DNA from: Panacagrimonas sp.
GTDB lineage: Bacteria; Pseudomonadota; Gammaproteobacteria; Nevskiales; Nevskiaceae
NCBI GenBank assembly: GCA_021773655.1
Contig: JAJFJX010000274.1
Span: forward strand, 1-20,186
Direction of reading: 5' to 3'
Length of the DNA stretch: 20,186 nt
Position numbers and translations under genes: made by a program
Part shown: positions 4,995 through 12,734 of the stretch, in pieces
How the letters are laid out: the number at the start of each line of letters is the position of its first letter
How positions within the stretch are numbered: the stretch's first letter is position 1
The notes under the pieces: generated by a model
Database searches by the model: none
The model's input: only the letters and a program-made list of their open reading frames with translations
What the model was told of the DNA's origin: nothing

Positions 4995-7301
4995 TTGCCC
5001 GTCGCGGCGGTCGCGACCCTGGTCCTGGTGGCGGTACTGGTGGCGATCCGGCATGCGCCGCGTCCGCCACTGGTCGACAGCATCGGGGCCTCGCAGGCAG
5101 TGCACGACCGCCACGGGCGGCTGCTGCGCCTGACCCTGGCGCCAGACCAGCAGTACCGGCTGTGGACACCCCTGGACGCCGTTTCGCCGGTGCTGGTGCA
5201 GGCCCTGCTGCTGCACGAGGATCGGCACTACTTCCTGCACCCTGGCGTCAATCCATTTGCGCTGCTGCGTGCGGCCTGGGCAACGGTCGGCGGGGGCGCT
5301 CGACAGGGTGGTTCCACCCTGAGCATGCAGTTGGCGCGGCTCCACTACGGCCTGGACACGCGCCGCATTCCGGGCAAGTTGCGGCAGGTCGCCGCCGCCC
5401 TTTGGCTGGAGGCCCGCTACGCCAAGCGCGAGCTGCTGGAGGCGCATCTGAACCTGATGCCCTACGGTGGCAACGTACAGGGTGTGGGGACCGCGGCGCG
5501 CATCTATTTCGACAAGCCGGCAGCGCGATTGAGCCTGCCGGAGGCGCTGAGCCTGGTGCTGATTCCGCAGTCACCGCGGGCGCGTGCGCCTGCGCCAGGC
5601 AAGACCGAACCCGAAGCCTTGCGCGCCGCGCGCCAGCGCCTGTTCGAGCGCTGGGTGACTGCACATCCGGACGATGCCCACGAGCGCGGCCTTGTCGCCC
5701 TGCCGCTGAACTACCGTGGTATCGACGACCTGCCGTTCGAAGCGCCCCACCTGAGCCGTCGCCTGCTGGCGGGTACGGGTGCCCGCCAGATTCGCGGCAC
5801 CGTGGACCTGAGTCTGCAGCGCGCCCTGCAGCGGGAGGTGGATCGCCACCTGTTGCGCCACGCCAGCCTCGGGTTGCGCAACGCCGCCGCCATGCTGCTG
5901 GACTGGCGCGACATGGGCGTGCGCGCGCTGATCGGCTCGGCCGATTTTCTGGACGCCGATCTTCACGGCCAGGTCGACGGCACCCGTGCCCGGCGGTCGC
6001 CGGGATCGACGCTCAAGCCCTTCATCTACGGTCTGGCCATCGACCAGGGCCTGATCCATCCGCGCACCGTGCTCAAGGATGCGCCGACGGCGTTCGGGCC
6101 CTTCTCGCCGGAGAACTTCGATGGCGCCTTTGTCGGTCCCATCGATGCCACCCAGGCGCTGGTCCGTTCGCGCAATGTGCCGGCCGTGGCGCTGGCTTCG
6201 CGTCTGCGTGGCCCGGGCCTGCACGGCCTGCTGCGCGATGCCGGCGTCGAGGGCCTGGCCAGCCCCGAGCATTACGGCCTGGCGCTGGTGCTCGGCGGGG
6301 GCGAGTTGACGATCGAGGAGTTGTTGCGTCTGTACGCCGTGCTGCCCAATGGCGGGCGGCTGCGAGGCATCAGGTTCAGTGAAGAAGATGAGCTGCCGGC
6401 CGACGATGGCGCCCGGCTGTTGTCGGCCGAGGCCAGCTACATGCTGCTGGACATGTTGCGCGCCAACCCGCGGCCGGACGATCTGGTAATCCAGGGCGTC
6501 GCCGGCGGCGGGCCGGTGGCATGGAAGACCGGCACCTCCTGGGGTTTTCGCGACGCCTGGACCGTGGGCGTGTTCGGTCCTTACGTGCTGGCGGTGTGGG
6601 TCGGCGAATTCGACGGGCGTTCCAACCCGGCCTTCGTCGGTCTGCACGCTGCGGCACCGCTGTTCTTCCGCATGGTCGAGGCGTTGCGCGCCCATCCGGA
6701 CTTCGTCGAGCCGGCGCGCACGCAGCCCCCGAACCTGGCGCACGTCGAGGTGTGCACGGCCTCCGGTGACCTGCCCAATGCACATTGTCCGCAGACCACC
6801 TCCACCGCGTTCATCCCGGGCACCTCTCCGATCCGCCTGTCGCGTCTGCATCGGCGGGTGGCAGTCGACCGGCGCAGCGGTCGGCGTGCCTGCGCCCCGT
6901 TCGAACCCGCGCAGGTCCGCTGGGAGCTTCACGAATACTGGCCTTCTGACCTGATGCGCCTGTTCGCGCAGGCCGGCGTTGCGCGCCGCCCGCCGCCCGC
7001 CGACGACTGCGGGACCGAGCACCCTCGCGGTCCGGCGCCGCAGATCGTGTCGCCCCTGGACGGGGTGCGCTACCCGGTCCGCGATGGGCATCTGGGCCAG
7101 ACCCGGCTGGTCCTGAACGCCCATGCCGAGGGTGATGTCCGCCACCTTTACTGGTTCGTGGACGACGCCTATGTCGGCACCACCGCCCCCGGGGTCGCGC
7201 TGGGCTGGAACCCGTCACGGCCCGGGCAGTTCCAGGTCCGCGTGCTCGACAAGCACGGACGAGGCGATCAACGCGCGCTGCGGGTCGAACTGCTGCCCTG
7301 A
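4995..7301 (+). CDS. pbpC: Penicillin-binding protein 1C (bifunctional peptidoglycan synthase)
   Basis: A 768-residue class A PBP of the PbpC type. After an N-terminal membrane anchor (about 3-19) comes a GT51 glycosyltransferase domain: catalytic Glu75 in LHEDRHYF, GGSTLSMQLAR at 105-115 and EAHLNLMPYGGN at 149-160. The transpeptidase has Ser338-x-x-Lys341 in SPGSTLKPF, Ser392-Arg-Asn394, and Lys511-Thr-Gly in WKTGTSWGF. A C-terminal BiPBP_C-type beta domain occupies about 670-768. It polymerises and crosslinks peptidoglycan at the outer face of the inner membrane. The start is uncertain: TTG at 4995 is taken, but the preceding in-frame codons from a CTG at 4971 encode a basic LRRRLRRG run typical of a cytoplasmic tail, so the true start may be upstream. 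The alpha-2-macroglobulin gene that accompanies pbpC in E. coli is not seen. It follows erpA by 31 nt. Confidence 0.95.
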   Translation: MPVAAVATLVLVAVLVAIRHAPRPPLVDSIGASQAVHDRHGRLLRLTLAPDQQYRLWTPLDAVSPVLVQALLLHEDRHYFLHPGVNPFALLRAAWATVGGGARQGGSTLSMQLARLHYGLDTRRIPGKLRQVAAALWLEARYAKRELLEAHLNLMPYGGNVQGVGTAARIYFDKPAARLSLPEALSLVLIPQSPRARAPAPGKTEPEALRAARQRLFERWVTAHPDDAHERGLVALPLNYRGIDDLPFEAPHLSRRLLAGTGARQIRGTVDLSLQRALQREVDRHLLRHASLGLRNAAAMLLDWRDMGVRALIGSADFLDADLHGQVDGTRARRSPGSTLKPFIYGLAIDQGLIHPRTVLKDAPTAFGPFSPENFDGAFVGPIDATQALVRSRNVPAVALASRLRGPGLHGLLRDAGVEGLASPEHYGLALVLGGGELTIEELLRLYAVLPNGGRLRGIRFSEEDELPADDGARLLSAEASYMLLDMLRANPRPDDLVIQGVAGGGPVAWKTGTSWGFRDAWTVGVFGPYVLAVWVGEFDGRSNPAFVGLHAAAPLFFRMVEALRAHPDFVEPARTQPPNLAHVEVCTASGDLPNAHCPQTTSTAFIPGTSPIRLSRLHRRVAVDRRSGRRACAPFEPAQVRWELHEYWPSDLMRLFAQAGVARRPPPADDCGTEHPRGPAPQIVSPLDGVRYPVRDGHLGQTRLVLNAHAEGDVRHLYWFVDDAYVGTTAPGVALGWNPSRPGQFQVRVLDKHGRGDQRALRVELLP

Positions 7302-7329
7302 TCGGATTCGACGCACTGCGCATTGCACG

Positions 7330-7345
7330 CGGCGGGAAGCCGCCG
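7330..7345. terminator. Short GC hairpin between pbpC and lipA (weak terminator candidate)
   Basis: CGGCGG (7330-7335), loop GAAG, CCGCCG (7340-7345), a six-pair GC stem 28 nt after the pbpC stop and between convergent genes. There is no T-run, so it may only stall or protect transcripts. Confidence 0.25.
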
Positions 7346-7445
7346 GTGCCCGGGTTGCGCGGCGCGGTCCCGGAACGACGCAGTCAATCGGCCAGGTCGG
7401 CCGCCGTGGCCCGGCCCGCAGGCAGGCCCGCGGCCAGCCCCCCGC

Positions 7446-8426
7446 TCATGCCTGCTGCGCCTGCATCAGGTCGTGGGCCTGCACGTCGGCGTGGTAGCTG
7501 GATCGCACCATCGGGCCGCTGGCCACATGGGCAAAACCCATCTGTTCGCCAGCCACGCGCAGGCGTTCGAACTCGTCGGGATGCACGAAGCGCTCGACCG
7601 GCAGGTGGTTGGGTGAGGGTTGCAGGTACTGACCCAGGGTCAGCATGTCGACGCCGTGCTGGCGCAGGTCGCGCATCACCTGCTCGATCTCTTCGATGGA
7701 CTCGCCGAGCCCGAGCATCAGGCCGGACTTGGTGGGGACCACGGGATGCAGGGCCTTGAAGCGCCGCAGCAGCTCCAGCGACCAGGCGTAATCCGATCCG
7801 GGCCGTGCGCGACGGTACAGGCGCGGGACGGTTTCCAGGTTGTGGTTGAAGACATCCGGCGGCGTGTCGGCAAAGATCGCCAGCGCCGGGTCCATGCGAC
7901 CGCGGAAGTCCGGCACCAGCACCTCGATCCGCAGCGCCGGGCTCGCCATCCGCGCCTGGCGGATGCAGTCGGCAAAGTGGGCGGCACCGCCGTCGCGCAG
8001 ATCGTCGCGGTCGACGCTGGTGATGACCACGTAGCGCAGGCCGAGCGAGGCGATGGTCGCGGCCAGCTTCTGCGGTTCTTCGGTGTCCAGCGGGTTGGGG
8101 CGGCCGTGGGCGACATCGCAGAACGGGCAGCGCCGGGTGCAGATGTCTCCCATGATCATGAAGGTCGCGGTGCCCTTGCCGAAACATTCGGAAAGATTCG
8201 GGCAGCTGGCCTCTTCGCACACCGTGTGCAGATTCTCGCGCCGCAGGATCGATTTGATGCGGTCGACTTCTGCCGAGTGACCCAGTCGTGCGCGGATCCA
8301 CGCCGGCTTGCGCGGCATCTGCGTGGTGACCTCGAACTTGACCGGGATTCGCGCCATCTTGTCGGCGCCGCGCAGCTTGACGCCGGCGATCACGGGGGGG
8401 CGGGCAGGGGCGGGCTCAGGTTTCAT
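7446..8426 (-). CDS. lipA: Lipoyl synthase
   Basis: A 326-residue radical-SAM enzyme with both cluster sites of LipA. The auxiliary [4Fe-4S] cysteines are Cys70, Cys75 and Cys81 (CEEASCPNLSEC), and the radical-SAM triad is Cys96, Cys100 and Cys103 (CTRRCPFC). The C-terminal RSSYHAD (308-314) carries the serine ligand of the auxiliary cluster. It inserts two sulfurs at C6 and C8 of protein-bound octanoyl groups to make lipoyl cofactors for 2-oxoacid dehydrogenases and the glycine cleavage system. The ATG at 8426 precedes a typical variable N-terminus. TAAAAT ends 4 nt before it and no ribosome site is seen, so a leaderless message is possible. lipB, often adjacent, is not here; the upstream neighbour is an acyltransferase with a 53-nt gap. 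Pairing with ErpA (4601) is functionally sensible, since LipA needs Fe-S repair. Confidence 0.97.
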   Translation of the reverse strand: MKPEPAPARPPVIAGVKLRGADKMARIPVKFEVTTQMPRKPAWIRARLGHSAEVDRIKSILRRENLHTVCEEASCPNLSECFGKGTATFMIMGDICTRRCPFCDVAHGRPNPLDTEEPQKLAATIASLGLRYVVITSVDRDDLRDGGAAHFADCIRQARMASPALRIEVLVPDFRGRMDPALAIFADTPPDVFNHNLETVPRLYRRARPGSDYAWSLELLRRFKALHPVVPTKSGLMLGLGESIEEIEQVMRDLRQHGVDMLTLGQYLQPSPNHLPVERFVHPDEFERLRVAGEQMGFAHVASGPMVRSSYHADVQAHDLMQAQQA

Positions 8427-8479
8427 CGGCGCATTTTACGCGCCCCGGAGCCCGGCCGCGGGACGGCGTGCGCGAACCT

Positions 8480-9286
8480 TCATTCCGGCGGGGCCTGCAG
8501 CACCCGGCTGATCGCGGCGTGGGCGCCGTTGGCCAGGTCCTCGCGGCTCCGCTGCTGCGGGCACAGTTCGGCGCAATAGCGCAGTTCCACCGTCAGGCCG
8601 GGACTGCGCAGCAGCCGCAGCAGGTGGGAAACCAGATCGTCATCGCCGATGAACGGCGCGAGGTCGGCACCGTCACTGTCGCGGCTGTAGCGCAGGGCAA
8701 CGACGTGCACCGGACGCCGGGATTCGATCGCTGCGGCGAACAGGCGCGGGTGGAAGGCCATCACCTCGCGCCCTGCGGTGGTGGTGCCTTCGGGAAACAC
8801 CGCCACCGAGCCGCCGGATTCCAGGTGCGGTCGCAGGCGCCGGATCAGCGGCCGCGATCCGCCCTTGCCGCGACGGATGTAGAAGGTGCCGGCGGCGTCC
8901 GCCAGCCAGCCGGCGATGGGCCAGTGACGGACCTCGGACTTGGACACGAACCGCAATGGCCGACTGGCGAACAGGACCGGAATGTCCAGCCAGGACACAT
9001 GATTGGCCACGATCAATCCGCCTTCCCGCGGCGCCGGTCCACTGAGCTTCAGGCGCAGGCCAAGGATTCTCAGCAGGCCGCGCGACCAGTGCTGCGCCAG
9101 CAGTTGAGGATCGAGCCGGCGCCCCGCCCCCATCCGCAGTGCCAGCGCCAGCAGCAGGCCGTAGGCCAGGTGCGGGATCAGCAGTAGCAGTCTTCCGGCC
9201 AGCCGCAGTCGCGACCCCGCTGCGCGGGCCGGCAGCCGACCCGCTGCCAGGGCCTCGTCCACCTCAGATCGTGGCAGGGACATCAT
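8480..9286 (-). CDS. olsA: PlsC-type O-acyltransferase, probable lyso-ornithine lipid acyltransferase
   Basis: A 268-residue membrane-associated acyltransferase of the PlsC/LPLAT family. The catalytic H-x4-D motif is NHVSWLD (His96, Asp101), and the substrate-binding block is FPEGTT at 164-169 with GREVMAFHPRLF following. A hydrophobic N-terminal segment (about 29-51) anchors it. The ATG at 9286 is taken because the longer frame begins with a TTG (9316) that overlaps the upstream gene by 20 nt. It lies 10 nt downstream of an OlsB-like N-acyltransferase. In ornithine-lipid producers OlsB makes the lyso-lipid and OlsA adds the second acyl chain, so this pairing favours OlsA over a phosphatidic-acid-forming PlsC. 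The sequence alone cannot separate ornithine from glycine or other amino-acid lipids, and a general 1-acyl-glycerol-3-phosphate acyltransferase remains possible. Confidence 0.8.
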   Translation of the reverse strand: MMSLPRSEVDEALAAGRLPARAAGSRLRLAGRLLLLIPHLAYGLLLALALRMGAGRRLDPQLLAQHWSRGLLRILGLRLKLSGPAPREGGLIVANHVSWLDIPVLFASRPLRFVSKSEVRHWPIAGWLADAAGTFYIRRGKGGSRPLIRRLRPHLESGGSVAVFPEGTTTAGREVMAFHPRLFAAAIESRRPVHVVALRYSRDSDGADLAPFIGDDDLVSHLLRLLRSPGLTVELRYCAELCPQQRSREDLANGAHAAISRVLQAPPE

Positions 9287-9296
9287 GGCGCCAGGT

Positions 9297-10100
9297 TCAG
9301 GCGTGGCCGGCCGCAAGGTCCACGGTACTGGATCGATCCAGGAAATGGCGGGCGTAGCGCGGGTTGAGGTCGCTGACGTTGAGCAGCATGAAGACGTCCG
9401 CGCAGTTGAATTCGCGGTCCCAGTACGCTTCTCCGCAAGCCTTGGCGCCCAGGCTCAGGTAGGCCTTGAGCAGGGGCGGCATGCGGACCTTCTCGTGGAC
9501 CCGGCCGTCGGCGGCCGGCAGCGGGTAATACGGCCGCACGTGTTGCGTGGCCGGTGCCAGGTGACGCGACTTGATCTGCTGCAGGATCGCGTGGGCCTGG
9601 GCGCCGCCGTCCTCCAGCCCGATGCTGGCGCAGCCGAACAGATAATCGTAGCCGTGCGTGGTGATATAGGCGGCAATGCCGTGCCACAGCACCGCGATCA
9701 CCGCCCCGCTGCGAAAATCTCGATCGACGCAGGTCCGCCCGATTTCCATCACCCGTCCGGGCAGGGCGTCGACCATCGCCAGGTCGAACTCGCCAGAGGA
9801 GTAGAAGCCACCGGCATCGGGTGCCCTGGTGTCTGTCAGGATGCGGGTGCAGGCCACGATGCGGCCGCTGTGGGTGTCGCGCACGGTGAGGTGCTCGCAC
9901 CAGGGATCGTAGGTATCGCGGTCCAGGCTCTGGTCGCCACCGTCGATCTGTGCGCCGAGTTCCTCGGCAAAGATGCGGTAACGCAGGCGCTGCGTTTCGA
10001 CGATTTCCTCTTCGCTGCGGGCAAAGCCGACAACGAATTTCGGGGGCGCAACAAAGGGCGTTTCGGCGAGCGTGACGGTCTTATCGATGAACACCGACAT
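9297..10100 (-). CDS. olsB: OlsB-like N-acyltransferase (putative hemolysin family, GNAT fold)
   Basis: A 267-residue protein of the COG3176/OlsB group, often misnamed 'putative hemolysin'. Typical blocks are ETQRLRYRIFAEELGA (35-50), YDPWCEHLTVRD (64-75), MEIGRTCVDRDFRSGAVI (118-135), and the tail CADVFMLLNVSDLNPRYARHFL. OlsB transfers a 3-hydroxyacyl group from acyl carrier protein to the alpha-amine of ornithine, the first step of phosphate-free ornithine-lipid synthesis, at the cytoplasmic membrane face. A good GGAG lies about 8 nt before the ATG at 10100. The immediate downstream neighbour is a PlsC-like acyltransferase, completing an olsBA-like pair. What is seen is the family match and gene order; the amino acid used is inferred. 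A related GNAT autoinducer-synthase-like function is less likely. Confidence 0.82.
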   Translation of the reverse strand: MSVFIDKTVTLAETPFVAPPKFVVGFARSEEEIVETQRLRYRIFAEELGAQIDGGDQSLDRDTYDPWCEHLTVRDTHSGRIVACTRILTDTRAPDAGGFYSSGEFDLAMVDALPGRVMEIGRTCVDRDFRSGAVIAVLWHGIAAYITTHGYDYLFGCASIGLEDGGAQAHAILQQIKSRHLAPATQHVRPYYPLPAADGRVHEKVRMPPLLKAYLSLGAKACGEAYWDREFNCADVFMLLNVSDLNPRYARHFLDRSSTVDLAAGHA

Positions 10101-10217
10101 CGAGATTTCTCCATTTCGACTCCCGCCAATCTATGAAACGTGCGTGGAAGCAAAATGAAGTCGGGGTGACCGTTGCGTGACAGCCTCCGGCCCGGGTGCC
10201 GGGGTCGGCCCTTGGGT

Positions 10218-12734
10218 TCAGCGGGTTTCGGGGCTCCAGTCCAGGTGTGCATCCGGTTCGGTCCAGACCCCCTGGTGCAGCCGCGACAGCAACAGCGGGT
10301 CGCCCAGCACGATGTTGCGCGCGTCCGTGTCGAGTGCGTCGGGGCCCTGGCGTACCGCGCGCGCGATCAACTGCTCGCGCTGCACGCCGAGTGCCGCCGG
10401 TCGCCGCGGTCGCGGGATGCCGGCGGCACAGATCAGTGCGTTGACCGCCGGGTCCACCGCCGCCTCGATGAATCCGGGCTGTGCGCCCTGGCGTCGCATT
10501 GCGCTCCAGAGCCAGCGCAGCTCTCGTGGCGGCATCGACTCTTCGGGAATCAGGAACAGGCGCGCGCTGCGGAACCGATGTCCCAGGCCGACACGTGAGC
10601 TCCACACCGATAGCGGAATCGCCAGGATCAGGCTGCCCACCACCGGCAGCAGCCACCACAGGAACTGCGGCTGCAGCCAGTACACCCCGGCGGCCCAGGC
10701 GATGCCCAGCAGCGTGCCACCGCCATGCTTGGACAGGGCCTCGCTCCAGCCGGTCTGGTTGTCGCCACGGGGAGGGGACTTCCACACCAGCTTCCAGCCC
10801 ATCAGCGCACCCAGCACGAACTGGGTGTGGAACAGCATGCGGATCGGAGCCAGCAGTGCGGAGAACAGGGTTTCCAGGCCGACGCTGGCCAGCATGCGCA
10901 GCGGCCCGCCGAATCCGCGCAGTTCGGGTGGGCGCAACAGCAGCAGCAAGGCAGCCAGCAGCTTGGGCAGGAACAGCAGGGTGGCGGTGGCACCGAACAG
11001 GCGGATCGCCCACTCCGGGTGCCACTCCGGCCAACTCGGGAACAGCTGGTAGGGTTCGGTGAAGTACACCGGCTCGGCCAGTACGTTGACCGCCAGCAGC
11101 GCGGTGGACAGCACCAGAAAGGCGAACCACAGCGGCGCCGAGAGATAGGCCATGACGCCGGTCATGAACACTGCCCGATGCGCCGGATGCAGGCCCTGGG
11201 CGGTGAAAAGCTGGAAGTTCTGCAGGTTGCCCTGGCACCAGCGGCGGTCGCGCTTGAGTTCGTCGAGCAGCGACGGGGGCATCTCTTCGAAGGACCCCGG
11301 CAGGTCGTAGGCGATCCACACACTCCAGCCGGCGCGCCGCATCAGCGCGGCCTCGACAAAATCATGGCTCAGGATCTCGCCGGCCAGCGGTCCATGGCCT
11401 TCGATGCGACCCAGCGCGCAGTGCCGCATGAACGGGGCCACGCGCAAAATCGCGTTGTGCCCCCAGTAATGGCTCTCGCCGAGCTGCCAGTAATGGAGGC
11501 CGGCAGTGAACAGCGGGCCGTACACGCGCGTCGCCATCTGCTGGATGCGCGCGTAGAGCGTCTCGCGGCCGGCGGCGCGCGGCGCGGTCTGGATGATGCC
11601 GGCCCTGGGGTTGGCCTCCATCAATTGCACCAGTCGCGTCAGGCAGGCGCCGGACATCACGCTGTCGGCGTCGAGCACGATCATGTATCGGTACTGGCTG
11701 CCCCAGCGGCGGCACCAGTCGGCGACATTGCCGGACTTGCGGCGGATGCGGTTGCTGCGGCGGCGATAGAAAATGTGGCCGAAGCCGTTGACCTCACGGC
11801 ACAGCCGAACCCAGGCCTCCAGTTCGGCGACGCGGGTGTCGGGATCGCTGCTGTCGGACAGGATGAAGACGTCGAAGCGATCCCGCAGACCGGTTCGAAC
11901 CAGCGAATCGTAGGTGGCGCGGATGCCGGCAAAGACGCGGCCGACGTCCTCGTTGCAGATCGGCACCAGGATTCCGGTCCGGGCCTCGTCGGGAATCGCA
12001 AGGTCCGCCGCCGCCGTGCCGCTGATGGAGAAGCGGTCGCGGCCGCGCAGCAGCACCATGAACCCCATCAGCGCGGTCCAGAAGCCGGTGCCGACCCAGG
12101 CGAACAGGATCGCGTAGATGGCCAGGATCAGCATCTCCAGCCAGTGACTGCCGTGGTAGGGCAGGATCGCGGTCATGAAATAGGTCGCCAGCCAGGTCTG
12201 GCCGAGGATCAGCGCCAGCAGGAAGCTGCGGCGCAGCCGCGCCGCACCCAGCCAGTGCACCTCGCGCTCGGTGTCGGTGTCGCCACCGGCCGGATCGGCT
12301 GCGGCGGGTTCCTGGCGGCTGCTCAGACGTCCGCGCGCAGCGGCGCGCCGGCCGCCGAAGAGGGCGCTCAGACGCGCCAGCAGGCCGGTGTTCCATGGCA
12401 CCGGCGTCATCGAGGCGCGCGCCAGCGCCGGCATGGTGACCAGGCGTGTGCGCCGCTGGATGTCATCCTGCAGCGCCTGATCGAGCCCGGCGTCGCCGCG
12501 ATGATGACGTTGCTCCCAGTGCTGCCGCAGGCGCGCGCGAATCGAACCCATGGACACCGGTTCGCTTGGCGCGCCCGGGGTCATCTGACGGTGGATGGTC
12601 TGGAAGTCGAGGGTATGCGACGCATCCGCGGCATGGCCCGTTGCGCGCTCGTCCGGCTGCAGCGCCGGCCGCAACGACGCCAGGTACTGCCGTGCACGGA
12701 CTTCTGTCGACGGCGGTTGCGCGGCTGCATCCAT
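10218..12734 (-). CDS. opgH: Glucan biosynthesis glucosyltransferase H
   Basis: An 838-residue inner-membrane family 2 glycosyltransferase. Two transmembrane helices (about 170-190 and 200-228) precede the cytoplasmic catalytic domain. It carries VPICNED (257-263), DSSDPDT (294-300), the DAD metal motif (355-357), HDFVEAALMRRAG (457-469) and the product-channel motif RRWCQGNLQN (497-506). Several further membrane helices lie after residue 515. It polymerises UDP-glucose into the beta-1,2-linked backbone of osmoregulated periplasmic glucans while exporting it. The N-terminal ~160 residues are long, polar and probably disordered. The ATG at 12734 overlaps the opgG stop in TGATG (12736-12732 on the minus strand), indicating translational coupling. 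The length matches OpgH proteins (about 850). Confidence 0.96.
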   Translation of the reverse strand: MDAAAQPPSTEVRARQYLASLRPALQPDERATGHAADASHTLDFQTIHRQMTPGAPSEPVSMGSIRARLRQHWEQRHHRGDAGLDQALQDDIQRRTRLVTMPALARASMTPVPWNTGLLARLSALFGGRRAAARGRLSSRQEPAAADPAGGDTDTEREVHWLGAARLRRSFLLALILGQTWLATYFMTAILPYHGSHWLEMLILAIYAILFAWVGTGFWTALMGFMVLLRGRDRFSISGTAAADLAIPDEARTGILVPICNEDVGRVFAGIRATYDSLVRTGLRDRFDVFILSDSSDPDTRVAELEAWVRLCREVNGFGHIFYRRRSNRIRRKSGNVADWCRRWGSQYRYMIVLDADSVMSGACLTRLVQLMEANPRAGIIQTAPRAAGRETLYARIQQMATRVYGPLFTAGLHYWQLGESHYWGHNAILRVAPFMRHCALGRIEGHGPLAGEILSHDFVEAALMRRAGWSVWIAYDLPGSFEEMPPSLLDELKRDRRWCQGNLQNFQLFTAQGLHPAHRAVFMTGVMAYLSAPLWFAFLVLSTALLAVNVLAEPVYFTEPYQLFPSWPEWHPEWAIRLFGATATLLFLPKLLAALLLLLRPPELRGFGGPLRMLASVGLETLFSALLAPIRMLFHTQFVLGALMGWKLVWKSPPRGDNQTGWSEALSKHGGGTLLGIAWAAGVYWLQPQFLWWLLPVVGSLILAIPLSVWSSRVGLGHRFRSARLFLIPEESMPPRELRWLWSAMRRQGAQPGFIEAAVDPAVNALICAAGIPRPRRPAALGVQREQLIARAVRQGPDALDTDARNIVLGDPLLLSRLHQGVWTEPDAHLDWSPETR

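Noticed and set aside
5571..7145. Long open frame (524 codons) on the minus strand
   Set aside because: It is fully antisense to pbpC, whose catalytic motifs are all present. The antisense product is low-complexity and rich in Arg, Gln and Ala, as expected from high-GC codon bias.
7620..8579. 319-codon frame on the plus strand
   Set aside because: Antisense to lipA, which is unambiguous.
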